Shown here: positions 17,355 to 24,878 of the stretch, in pieces
Layout: the number at the start of each line of letters is the position of its first letter
How positions within the stretch are numbered: the first letter of the stretch is position 1
Source: Lentisphaerota bacterium
GTDB taxonomy: Bacteria; Verrucomicrobiota; Lentisphaeria; Victivallales; Victivallaceae
DNA length: 64,000 bases
Reading direction: 5' to 3'
NCBI GenBank assembly: GCA_015061545.1
Contig: SUWJ01000004.1
Location: 51,502-115,501 of the forward strand
Notes under the pieces: generated by a model
What the model was told of the DNA's origin: nothing
The model's input: the letters and a program-made list of their open reading frames with translations, nothing else
The model's database searches: none
Program-made: the position numbers and the translations under genes

Positions 17355-17582
17355 ATGAGCAACGTTTGCAGTGTTTGCGGAAAAAGAAAATTCGAAGGCG
17401 GTCATATTATCCGCCGCGGTTTGTCGAAGAAAGAAGGCGGGATTGGTTTGCACGTCGTCAAAACCAACAAGCGCACTTTTGAACCTAATATTCAGAACGT
17501 CCGCATCCGCGTCAACGGTCAGGTCAAGACCGTGAAGATGTGCACCGCGTGCATCCGCACAGGCAACTTTGTCAAAGCGTAA
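17355..17582 (+). CDS. rpmB: 50S ribosomal protein L28
   Basis: A 75-residue L28 of the large ribosomal subunit. It is the zinc-binding form: CSVCGK near the N-terminus and CTACI near the C-terminus make the four-cysteine ribbon. GGHIIRRGLSKKEGG and RIRVNGQVKTVKMC are typical. GAAGAGAGG precedes the ATG. A strong terminator follows. Confidence 0.95.
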   Translation: MSNVCSVCGKRKFEGGHIIRRGLSKKEGGIGLHVVKTNKRTFEPNIQNVRIRVNGQVKTVKMCTACIRTGNFVKA

Positions 17583-17622
17583 GCCATCTTCGCCGCAATG
17601 ATTTGCGGTATTGATTGAAGAA

Positions 17623-17655
17623 ACCGATCAGCTGTAAGCAGGTCGGTTTTTTTGT
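17623..17655 (+). terminator. Rho-independent terminator of rpmB
   Basis: AACCGATC (17623-17630) pairs with GGTCGGTT (17642-17649), 8 bp with one G-T, followed by seven T. Confidence 0.85.
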
Positions 17656-17744
17656 TTTCAGCTCTGTTCCCGACTGTCAAGCCTTATCGGGAACAAGGCT
17701 TTCTGAAGCAGTTTGATCGAACAGAATACAAACAGGGTGGAGTT

Positions 17745-18569
17745 ATGGCTGGAGAGGCGAAAGGTTTATTCCCGTACAGTGCCGAGGGTTTGGTGCAGCT
17801 GGTGCAGGCGTTGCGCAAGCCTGACGGGTGTCCGTGGGATCGCAAGCAGACTTTGGAGAGTTTGCGCAGCAGTATGACCGGCGAGTGCGCCGAAGTTATT
17901 GAAGCGGTGGATCTGGGTGATCGTGCCAATCTTTGCGAGGAGTTGGGCGATCTGCTTATGAATGTAGTTTTCATGGCGGTGATCGCCGGGGAGGAAGGCA
18001 GCTTTTCCTGGTCGGATGTCTGTCGGGAGGTGATTGACAAGATGGTGCGGCGGCACGAACACGTTTTCGGTGCGGCTCACGCGGAAAATGCCGAAGAGGT
18101 GGTCGGGTTGTGGCAGAAGATCAAAGCAACGGAAAAGGGTGCTGCCGCAGATGATTCGATCTACGCCAAAAAGGTGCTGAGTTTGTCGGCGCTGGATCGG
18201 GCGAGCGAAATCCAGAAACGTGCAGCCAAGGTCAATTTTGATTGGGATAATGTTGACGGAGTGATGGCAAAGGTGCAGGAGGAAACTGCCGAACTTGCCG
18301 AAGCGATGGCAAGCGGTAATGAAGATGATATCGACGAAGAACTGGGCGATTTGCTGTTTGCAGCGGTGAATCTGGCGCGTTTCCGGCGACGCGCTTCGGC
18401 GGATGAATTGCTGCGCCGCAGCTGCCGCAAGTTTGTTGACCGCTTTCAGAGTATGGAAAAAATGCTGTCATCAGAAGGAAAAAAAGCGGAAAATTGTACC
18501 GCCGAAGAGCTGGAGAGCTACTATAAACGGGCAAAAGCTCAAGAAAATGCGAAAAAAAACCGAAAATAG
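17745..18569 (+). CDS. mazG: Nucleoside triphosphate pyrophosphohydrolase MazG
   Basis: Hydrolyses NTPs and dNTPs to monophosphates, a housecleaning and stress role. The 274-residue protein has two tandem MazG domains, each with the EExxE...ExxD metal motif: GECAEVIEAVD with CEELGDLLMNVVF in the first, EETAELAEAM with DEELGDLLFAAVN in the second. The frame opens about 30 codons earlier inside the rpmB terminator, so the ATG at 17745, with AGGG 7 bases upstream, is preferred. Confidence 0.93.
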   Translation: MAGEAKGLFPYSAEGLVQLVQALRKPDGCPWDRKQTLESLRSSMTGECAEVIEAVDLGDRANLCEELGDLLMNVVFMAVIAGEEGSFSWSDVCREVIDKMVRRHEHVFGAAHAENAEEVVGLWQKIKATEKGAAADDSIYAKKVLSLSALDRASEIQKRAAKVNFDWDNVDGVMAKVQEETAELAEAMASGNEDDIDEELGDLLFAAVNLARFRRRASADELLRRSCRKFVDRFQSMEKMLSSEGKKAENCTAEELESYYKRAKAQENAKKNRK

Positions 18570-18672
18570 TCAAATTGCAATTTGCATATAGTTGCTTTTC
18601 AGGTTAAGTTATAACCGTTCAATAATATTTGCTGATAATTTTTTAAAAATTACAATATCGAAAGGTTGAAAA

Positions 18673-19233
18673 ATGAAAAAGTTCTGCTTCATGCTGCTGG
18701 TCGCGCTGACTGCATTCAGTTTTGCGCCCTCCGCCCGTGCCAATGAAACTGTGGAAAAACTGGTGCTTTATGTGCCGAATCGCGTGGTCGATTTGTTTGA
18801 CCTCTTCTCGGTGAACATCGGTTTCGGTCCCAAGGCTCAGTTGGAATTGATGTGCACCCGTTTTATCGGCGGTGGTTTCAGCGTTGGTACCAGCGCTATG
18901 CTTTATAAGGACTGCAACCGCCAGTATGGTTGGGGTTTGCAGAACGGCTGGCATTGGCAGGTGCCCGGTTTTATGCAGGAAGATACCGAACGGGTCAAGA
19001 CCAACCGTCTGGTGCTGAGCTACTGGGAAAGCTTTATGGGTATGCCTTTGCCCGATCAGAAGATCTATCAGTATCACGAAGGCGCCCGCGACTACTGGCA
19101 GATCGGCGGCGGCGGCGGCTTGCTGGTGACGGGTGAAGTTTTTGTGAACCCCATCGAATGGGTCGACTTTGCGCTGGGTTTCCTCTTTATTGATATCAAA
19201 GATGACGATTTCACCTTTGAAAACTTCCAGTAA
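18673..19233 (+). CDS. Exported protein of unknown function
   Basis: I do not recognise this 186-residue protein. The N-terminus MKKFCFMLLVALTAFSFAP, followed by SARA-NE, is a clear Sec signal peptide with cleavage after Ala-Arg-Ala. The mature part alternates polar and hydrophobic residues, is rich in Gly, Trp and Tyr, and ends in Phe-Gln. It could be a small outer-membrane-associated beta protein. It has GAAAGG ahead of the ATG and its own terminator, so it is a single-gene unit. Confidence 0.7.
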   Translation: MKKFCFMLLVALTAFSFAPSARANETVEKLVLYVPNRVVDLFDLFSVNIGFGPKAQLELMCTRFIGGGFSVGTSAMLYKDCNRQYGWGLQNGWHWQVPGFMQEDTERVKTNRLVLSYWESFMGMPLPDQKIYQYHEGARDYWQIGGGGGLLVTGEVFVNPIEWVDFALGFLFIDIKDDDFTFENFQ

Positions 19234-19260
19234 TATTTTACGGGCAGTCAATTGAAGATC

Positions 19261-19306
19261 CGGGGAGTAGCAGGGGTATAACCTCTTGATGCTCCCCGTT
19301 TTTTTT
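19261..19306 (+). terminator. Rho-independent terminator after the exported protein gene
   Basis: CGGGGAG (19261-19267) pairs with CTCCCCG (19292-19298), enclosing a smaller AGGGGT/ACCTCT pairing, then eight T. Confidence 0.8.
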
Positions 19307-19323
19307 ATGGTTGCGTGGGGCGG

Positions 19324-19683
19324 ATGGATAAAGAATTTGTTTGTTTGCGTTGCGGAAATTGCTGCCGTTGGCCGGGGTATGTGCGGGTGTCCGCGCAGGA
19401 GGTCGACGCTATAGCCGCATTTCTGGGGATGAGCAGCGGTGAGTTTATCGACAACTTTACCCGTTTGACTGCCGACCGCAGCGGGTTGTCGCTGCTGGAA
19501 AATCCCGACGGCAGCTGCCCATATCTTGAAGTTGCAGCCGAAGGCCCCGCGTGTAAATTACAGGCGGTAAAGCCGCGGCAATGCTGCGACTTTCCGCTGA
19601 AATGGCACTTTCCCGGCTGGGAAGATGAGTGCGCAGGCGGCAGAGCCATGCGCGAAAAGAATAATTCAGAATCAAACCGTTAA
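19324..19683 (+). CDS. YkgJ-family cysteine cluster protein
   Basis: A 119-residue protein with the cysteine pattern of the zinc- or iron-chelating YkgJ family (PF03692): CLRCGNCCRWPG, then CPYL, CKL and CCDFPL. The family's role is not established; roles in metal handling or in modifying proteins have been proposed. The ATG at 19324 is preferred over an in-frame GTG nine bases earlier. It begins 18 bases after a terminator and leads into gmk 23 bases downstream. Confidence 0.8.
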   Translation: MDKEFVCLRCGNCCRWPGYVRVSAQEVDAIAAFLGMSSGEFIDNFTRLTADRSGLSLLENPDGSCPYLEVAAEGPACKLQAVKPRQCCDFPLKWHFPGWEDECAGGRAMREKNNSESNR

Positions 19684-19706
19684 TTAACTACAAGGCAAGA
19701 GATATT

Positions 19707-20330
19707 ATGCAGATCAAACGGCTTGGCAGCGCAATAATTGTTTCAGGACCCAGCGGAGTGGGCAAATCCACCGTTTGCGGTAAAGTCCGCAGTCGGATGC
19801 CTGAATTGAAATTTTCCATATCCTGTACTACCCGTCAGCCGCGGGAGGGGGAAGTTGACGGCGTACACTACTACTTTATCAGCAAAGATGAGTTCGAAAA
19901 ACGGATCGCCAACAATGAATTTATTGAATACGCACGGGTCTTCGATAATATCTACGGTACCCTTGCCGGTGAAGTGATCGGGCGGGTCAAAGCGGGGGAA
20001 GATGTTTTTCTGGATATCGACGTGCAGGGCGCGCTGCAGATCCAGGCGGCAGCCGAACAGAACGAACTGTTGAAAAAGGTATGTGAATTTGTGATGCTTG
20101 CCCCGCCGTCGCTGGAAATTCTGGAACAGCGGCTGCGCAGCCGTGCCAGCGATTCGGCGGAACAAATTGAAATGCGGCTCGCCAAGGCCCGCAGCGAACT
20201 TTCATTCTACAAAAAATATAATTATGTGGTGATAAACGATGATTTGGAAACAGCGGCGGCGGATGTGGAAAGTATTATCCGCAGTCAGCGTTCCAGAACC
20301 GATCATCTGCCGGAGGATTTTCTGCAATGA
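19707..20330 (+). CDS. gmk: Guanylate kinase
   Basis: Phosphorylates GMP to GDP with ATP. The 207-residue protein has the P-loop GPSGVGKST (residues 13-21), the GMP-binding segment SCTTRQPREGEVDGVHYYF and FIEYARVFDNIYGT, and the lid arginines in RLRSRASDS. It overlaps the next gene by 4 bases (ATGA). The rpoZ gene often found between gmk and coaBC is absent. Confidence 0.96.
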   Translation: MQIKRLGSAIIVSGPSGVGKSTVCGKVRSRMPELKFSISCTTRQPREGEVDGVHYYFISKDEFEKRIANNEFIEYARVFDNIYGTLAGEVIGRVKAGEDVFLDIDVQGALQIQAAAEQNELLKKVCEFVMLAPPSLEILEQRLRSRASDSAEQIEMRLAKARSELSFYKKYNYVVINDDLETAAADVESIIRSQRSRTDHLPEDFLQ

Positions 20331-20875
20331 GCGACTCCATACATATAACTCTGGGGGTTACAGGCTGTATTGCTGCATATAAAGCTGCTGATTTGACCAG
20401 CAAACTTACCGCCGCAGGTTTTACGGTACACGTGGTGATGACCGAAAGTGCCACTCAGCTGGTAACGCCGAGGACATTTCAGACCCTTTCCCGACAGGCG
20501 GTAACTACTTCGCTCTGGGAGGTCAACGACTGGAAACCCGGTCACGTTGATTTGGGTGTTTTAAGTAAATTACTGGTGATCGCTCCCTGTACGGCAAATA
20601 TGCTTGCCAAGCTGGCGCACGGCATTGCTGACGATGCGCTTTCCACTTGCGCCCTTGCCAATACCGGGGAATTGCTGGTGGCCCCGGCGATGAATCCTGC
20701 CATGTGGAACAATCCTGCGGTGCAGGAAAATGTGGAAATTCTGCGGCGGCGCAAAGTTCATATCGTGGGGCCTGCCGCCGGTCGTGTAGCCTGCGGTGCC
20801 GATGGCACGGGGCGGATGTGCGAAGTGGCTGAGATCATGGCAAAAATTTATGAAATTCTTGAAATCAAACAATAA
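20327..20875 (+). CDS. Phosphopantothenoylcysteine decarboxylase (CoaC domain only)
   Basis: A 182-residue flavoprotein of the HFCD family: GVTGCIAAYKA at the FMN-binding N-terminus, APCTANMLAKLAHGIADDAL, and PAMNPAMW, the substrate-binding P-x-M-N-x-x-M-W motif. In most bacteria this domain is fused to the CoaB synthetase (about 400 residues); here the protein ends after the decarboxylase, so CoaB must be encoded elsewhere if the coenzyme A pathway is complete. A related HFCD flavoprotein such as a UbiX or lantibiotic-type enzyme is less likely given the operon with gmk. Confidence 0.85.
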   Translation: MSDSIHITLGVTGCIAAYKAADLTSKLTAAGFTVHVVMTESATQLVTPRTFQTLSRQAVTTSLWEVNDWKPGHVDLGVLSKLLVIAPCTANMLAKLAHGIADDALSTCALANTGELLVAPAMNPAMWNNPAVQENVEILRRRKVHIVGPAAGRVACGADGTGRMCEVAEIMAKIYEILEIKQ

Positions 20876-20902
20876 TAGAGAGCAACAGGGAATGTGATTG
20901 CT

Positions 20903-21799
20903 ATGGAAACAAAAATACTTTCAGGTAAAGAGTGCGCCGCAAGCGTGAATGCTGAAACCATGCAGATGGCGGCAGATTTTAAGAGCAAATACGGAATCGC
21001 TCCCGCGCTGGCTGTAATACTTATCGGCGAAGATCCCGCCAGTTGCGTATATGTAAACAGCAAGGCGCAGAAGTGTATAGAACTGGGTTTGCGCAGCGAA
21101 AAATTCCTGCTGGATAAAGATGCTACTATGGAAGAAGTGCTGGAGCTGATCGCCAGGCTCAATGCCGATGAAACGATCCACGGTATATTGGTGCAGTCGC
21201 CGCCGCCGCCGCAAATTGATGAAGAAAAGGTGATCGCGGCGATCGACCCGGCGAAGGATGTGGATTGCTTCCACGCGCTGAATGTGGGTAAGATGCTGAT
21301 CGGCAAAACGGACGGATTTTTCCCCTGCACGCCTTATGGGGTGTTGAAGATATTGGAGTATTACAATATCGATCCGGCGGGTAAACACGTGGTGGTTATC
21401 GGCCGCAGCAATATTGTGGGCAAACCGCTGATGGCGCTGATGGTGCAGAAAGCAAAAGGCGCCAATGCCACAGTTACCTGCGTCCATTCGGGGACGGCGG
21501 ATCTGGCAACTTACACCTCGCAGGCAGATATTCTGATTGCGGCGATCGGCAAGAGTGAATTTGTCAAGGCCGATATGGTCAAAGATGGTGCAGTGGTGAT
21601 CGATGTGGGTATCAACCGTATTCCTGACGCAAGCAAAAAGTCCGGATTCCGTCTGGTGGGCGATGTGGATTATGCCAATGTGGCGCCCAAGTGTACGGCA
21701 ATAACTCCTGTGCCCGGCGGGGTCGGTCCGATGACGATCGCGATGCTTATGCGCAATACGGTGCGGGCCGCTTTGATGAGCCGCGGGGAAAAACTTTGA
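20903..21799 (+). CDS. folD: Bifunctional methylenetetrahydrofolate dehydrogenase/cyclohydrolase
   Basis: Interconverts 5,10-methylene- and 10-formyl-tetrahydrofolate. The 298-residue protein has YVNSKAQKC with the catalytic Lys, the NADP segment VVIGRSNIVGKP, VIDVGIN and ITPVPGGVGPMT. The substrate loop usually written VQLPLP reads VQSPPPP, an unusual local change. AGGG lies 12 bases before the ATG; a GTG at 20894 is the alternative start. It follows the CoaC gene by 27 bases. Confidence 0.95.
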   Translation: METKILSGKECAASVNAETMQMAADFKSKYGIAPALAVILIGEDPASCVYVNSKAQKCIELGLRSEKFLLDKDATMEEVLELIARLNADETIHGILVQSPPPPQIDEEKVIAAIDPAKDVDCFHALNVGKMLIGKTDGFFPCTPYGVLKILEYYNIDPAGKHVVVIGRSNIVGKPLMALMVQKAKGANATVTCVHSGTADLATYTSQADILIAAIGKSEFVKADMVKDGAVVIDVGINRIPDASKKSGFRLVGDVDYANVAPKCTAITPVPGGVGPMTIAMLMRNTVRAALMSRGEKL

Positions 21800-21832
21800 A
21801 TTGCTATTGATCTTTTCTGAAGGGTGGAGATT

Positions 21833-23734
21833 ATGAATTTGGCTGCTGAAAAAATGAGTTATGACCCTGCGGCAGTTCCGGCGGAATTGCTTGCCATGCT
21901 GGAGTCGCTGGGGGAATTTTTCGGTTTGGAAGCTGCGGCGGGCAAGCCGGGCGAATTGAAGTTTGAGCGCATTGCGGAGAACTCAGACGAAGTTATTTCG
22001 GAAGTGGAATTCAATGACAACGGCGGAGCGTTGATCCGTTACAACACCATCAGCGCCGCCGCCCGCGGTATCGGCAGCGCATTGGCCGGTATTGCCGGAC
22101 GGCAGAGTACGCCCTTTACCATGCTGGGGGTGATGCTGGATTTTTCGCGCAATATAGTTTTTACGCTGCCGATGCTGGAAAAGGTATTCCGCCGTCTGGC
22201 GCTGCTGGGATTCAATACGATATTTCTTTATTGCGAAGATACTTACGAACTGCCCGATGAGCCCGCGTTCGGGATGATGCGCGGCCGCTATACAGCCGAA
22301 GAGGTCCGGGCTATGGACGATATGGCAGCCAAGGTCGGGATCGAGCTTATCGGCTGTATTCAGACATTGGGTCATATGGGGCAGGTGCTGCGCTGGCGCT
22401 ATACTTACGGCAAGATCACCGATACATCCAGCGTGATGATGGTTGAAAATGAAAAAACGCATAAACTTATCGGCAAGATGCTGGATTTCTGGCGCGACAA
22501 TCTGCGCAGTCGCCGTATTCATGTGGGTATGGACGAAACTCACGATCTGGGGCGCGGCCGTTATATGGATCAGAAAGGATTTACTCCGCCTTTTGAGCTC
22601 TTTACCAATCATTTGAATCAGGTGGTCAAAGCGTGCAGTCAGCGCGGACTCAAACCGATGATCTGGAGCGATATGTTCTTCCGGCTGGGCAATCCCGAAC
22701 AGGCGTATTACGATCTTGATTCCAAGATTCCTGAATCGGTGCGCAAAGCCATTCCCCGCGAGGTGGAACTGGTCTACTGGGATTACTACAACGTGGATCA
22801 GGATTTTTACGAAAAGTTTATTGATATGCACCGCGAACTGGGCGGCGAACCGCTGATGGGGGCAGGAGTGTGGATCTGGAGCCGTCTGTGGTACGACCAT
22901 ATCCACGGCAGTATTGCCAACCGCGCCTGTATCAATGGCTGCCGCAGCAAAAAACTCAAAGAAATATTCTTTACCATGTGGGGCGATGACGGTGCCATCT
23001 GCCATTGGGATTCGGCGTGGACCGGCTTGACCGAAGCTGCCGATCTGGCTTACGGAGTGGATAATGCTGATATTACGGCGCAGCGCTACAAGGCTTTGAC
23101 CAATGGGGATTACTTTATCAACCAGCTGCCCGGGCTGCTGCATCGCGCAACGGATCTCTCGGGTAAGGAGTTTGATGTCAAAAGCTGCCATAACAGCGAT
23201 CTGGCGATTTTCTGGGATGATATTCTGCTGGGGCTGGGCTACCGCAACTTGCGGGTAATGGATAAGAATCTGCCCGACAGGATGATCGCGGATTTCAGCT
23301 CCATTGTGGAAAAACTAACTCCGTACCGCGGCGACCGTTCAGGCGGCAATCTGGAGTACGGCTATCTGATCAGCAAGCTGCTGCGCGATAAACTGCTTTG
23401 CCGTCAGGAGCTGGAACGGGCTTACTTTGCCGGCGACAAGGCGGCACTGAAGGCGCTTGCCGATGAAAAACTGCCCGAACTTGCCGCTTTGATGGATGAA
23501 GTTATGAAAGAGTTCCGCAAACAATGGCTGGATGCGGCAAAGGTTTTCGGTTTGGAAACCATGCAGCACCGTATGGGCGGAGTCAAAGAGCGTATTTATG
23601 AAGCGTCTTTGCGTATAAATGAATACGTTGCAGGTGTTTATGATAAACTCGAAGAACTGGAAGCTCCGCTGCAGGATGTACCTGAACGCATGATGATATA
23701 CTGCGATATCGCCAGCGGCAGCATCTATGTGTAA
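21833..23734 (+). CDS. Glycoside hydrolase family 20-type beta-N-acetylhexosaminidase
   Basis: A 633-residue protein with the GH20 layout: a small N-terminal alpha/beta domain, then the TIM barrel beginning GVMLDFSRNIVF, with the catalytic pair in HVGMDETHDLG (Asp234-Glu235; Asp orients the substrate N-acetyl group, Glu is the acid/base). No signal peptide, so it should act inside the cell on imported oligosaccharides containing GlcNAc or GalNAc. GGTGGAG overlaps a possible GTG start; the ATG at 21833 is chosen. It follows folD by 33 bases, an unusual setting for a glycosidase. Confidence 0.83.
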   Translation: MNLAAEKMSYDPAAVPAELLAMLESLGEFFGLEAAAGKPGELKFERIAENSDEVISEVEFNDNGGALIRYNTISAAARGIGSALAGIAGRQSTPFTMLGVMLDFSRNIVFTLPMLEKVFRRLALLGFNTIFLYCEDTYELPDEPAFGMMRGRYTAEEVRAMDDMAAKVGIELIGCIQTLGHMGQVLRWRYTYGKITDTSSVMMVENEKTHKLIGKMLDFWRDNLRSRRIHVGMDETHDLGRGRYMDQKGFTPPFELFTNHLNQVVKACSQRGLKPMIWSDMFFRLGNPEQAYYDLDSKIPESVRKAIPREVELVYWDYYNVDQDFYEKFIDMHRELGGEPLMGAGVWIWSRLWYDHIHGSIANRACINGCRSKKLKEIFFTMWGDDGAICHWDSAWTGLTEAADLAYGVDNADITAQRYKALTNGDYFINQLPGLLHRATDLSGKEFDVKSCHNSDLAIFWDDILLGLGYRNLRVMDKNLPDRMIADFSSIVEKLTPYRGDRSGGNLEYGYLISKLLRDKLLCRQELERAYFAGDKAALKALADEKLPELAALMDEVMKEFRKQWLDAAKVFGLETMQHRMGGVKERIYEASLRINEYVAGVYDKLEELEAPLQDVPERMMIYCDIASGSIYV

Positions 23735-23841
23735 GGTTTTATTGAAAAAAAGCACTTTGGAAGCTTGAAAATTGCAGTAATAAAGCTAAATTAAGTTGCT
23801 ATACGGCATATAATCATATACAAAGAGAGAGTAAAAGAAAG

Positions 23842-24297
23842 ATGGAAAAAGTTTCATTTGGTAAATTTCTGACTAAAGATTCAGTTATAGTTCTGAACGG
23901 CGATGACAAAAAAACGATCTTCGATCAGATGGTCGCTCAGGTCGCCGATCTGGCGCATCTTGACCGTGATGTGGTCTCCCGTCTGGTTTGGAAACGGGAA
24001 AATATGATGCCTACGGGCGTCGGTCAGGGTTTGGGGCTGCCCCATATCCGCGTTGAACGTATGGATAAGCCGGTGATTCTGGTGGGGATCTGCGCCAATG
24101 AAATCAGCGATTATGAAACGCAGGATGGTCAGCCGGTGCGGGTGATCGTCTTTATCGCGGCTGACGATGCAGATCAGGAAGGCTATCTGAGCTTGCTGAG
24201 CAGCATTTCCAGCAAGATGCGCAATGCGGATCTTATCAACGAGATCGTGGAAAATATGAATAAGCCTGCTGCGGTGCTGAAGCTGCTGCAGGATTGA
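23842..24297 (+). CDS. PTS EIIA component, fructose/nitrogen type
   Basis: A 151-residue stand-alone EIIA (PTS type 2 domain). GLGLPHIRVE carries the phosphorylated His68. With ptsH-ptsI and no membrane EII in view it resembles EIIA-Ntr, a regulator rather than a sugar importer. It overlaps the region of the next gene's possible TTG start and is 25 bases from that gene's preferred ATG. Confidence 0.9.
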   Translation: MEKVSFGKFLTKDSVIVLNGDDKKTIFDQMVAQVADLAHLDRDVVSRLVWKRENMMPTGVGQGLGLPHIRVERMDKPVILVGICANEISDYETQDGQPVRVIVFIAADDADQEGYLSLLSSISSKMRNADLINEIVENMNKPAAVLKLLQD

Positions 24298-24323
24298 TTA
24301 AGTTCAGGGGATCACAAAGTAAT

Positions 24324-24719
24324 ATGAATCAGGAACAGGGCTTGGGAGCAAAGGCGCAGATCGACTTTCATTGTCTGGATGCAGATAACTGCGACGGGGT
24401 GGTAAAGTTTAATTTGGCAGAAATCTGCGATGAAGATTTTCAGGCAGTCTGTCCGAAGTGCCATCGTGCATACGAGCTGGACGCAGCTTTGCGCGATAAA
24501 CTTATGCGGATGCTCAAGCTGGTGTCGGCAATACGCGATGCCGAAGATATTCTGGGTGACAGTTCGGTGGCAGTCACGGTGGCGGGTGCGCGGGAAGTCA
24601 AGATCCCTTACGCACTTCTGCTGACCCGGCTCAATACACTTATTACTTTGAATTTCGGCGAAAAAAAGGTGGATTTCCATTTGTGGATCGAGCCGTCTTC
24701 GCCGGATACGTTCCGTTGA
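24324..24719 (+). CDS. Conserved small protein with a CxxC motif, function unknown
   Basis: I cannot name this 131-residue protein. It has CLDADNC near the N-terminus and CPKCHRAYEL about 35 residues later, a plausible four-cysteine zinc ribbon, followed by a helical segment and a beta-rich C-terminus. The ATG at 24324 is chosen; an in-frame TTG overlapping the EIIA stop would add 10 residues. Position between the EIIA gene and secA on the same strand suggests co-transcription with EIIA. Confidence 0.65.
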   Translation: MNQEQGLGAKAQIDFHCLDADNCDGVVKFNLAEICDEDFQAVCPKCHRAYELDAALRDKLMRMLKLVSAIRDAEDILGDSSVAVTVAGAREVKIPYALLLTRLNTLITLNFGEKKVDFHLWIEPSSPDTFR

Positions 24720-24808
24720 AAGAGTTATAAAGAATCGGCGTCGTAAAAGTAAAAAGCTGTTCCGGCGCTGCGCGCAGTAAAGATATAAAATTGTATAAAG
24801 TCCGATTG

Positions 24809-24848
24809 ACCGTCCTGGCAGAAAAAGTACAAAAATCTGCCGGACGGT
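24809..24848 (+). promoter_or_regulatory. Long hairpin in the secA leader
   Basis: ACCGTCCTGGCAGA (24809-24822) pairs with TCTGCCGGACGGT (24836-24848), 13 bp with one bulged T, ending about 15 bases before the secA ribosome binding site. A short T run follows at 24854-24858. It could be a terminator of the upstream genes or a control element for secA. Confidence 0.55.
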
Positions 24849-24878
24849 ATGGGCGTTTTTAAGAGAGGGCAGATTTTT

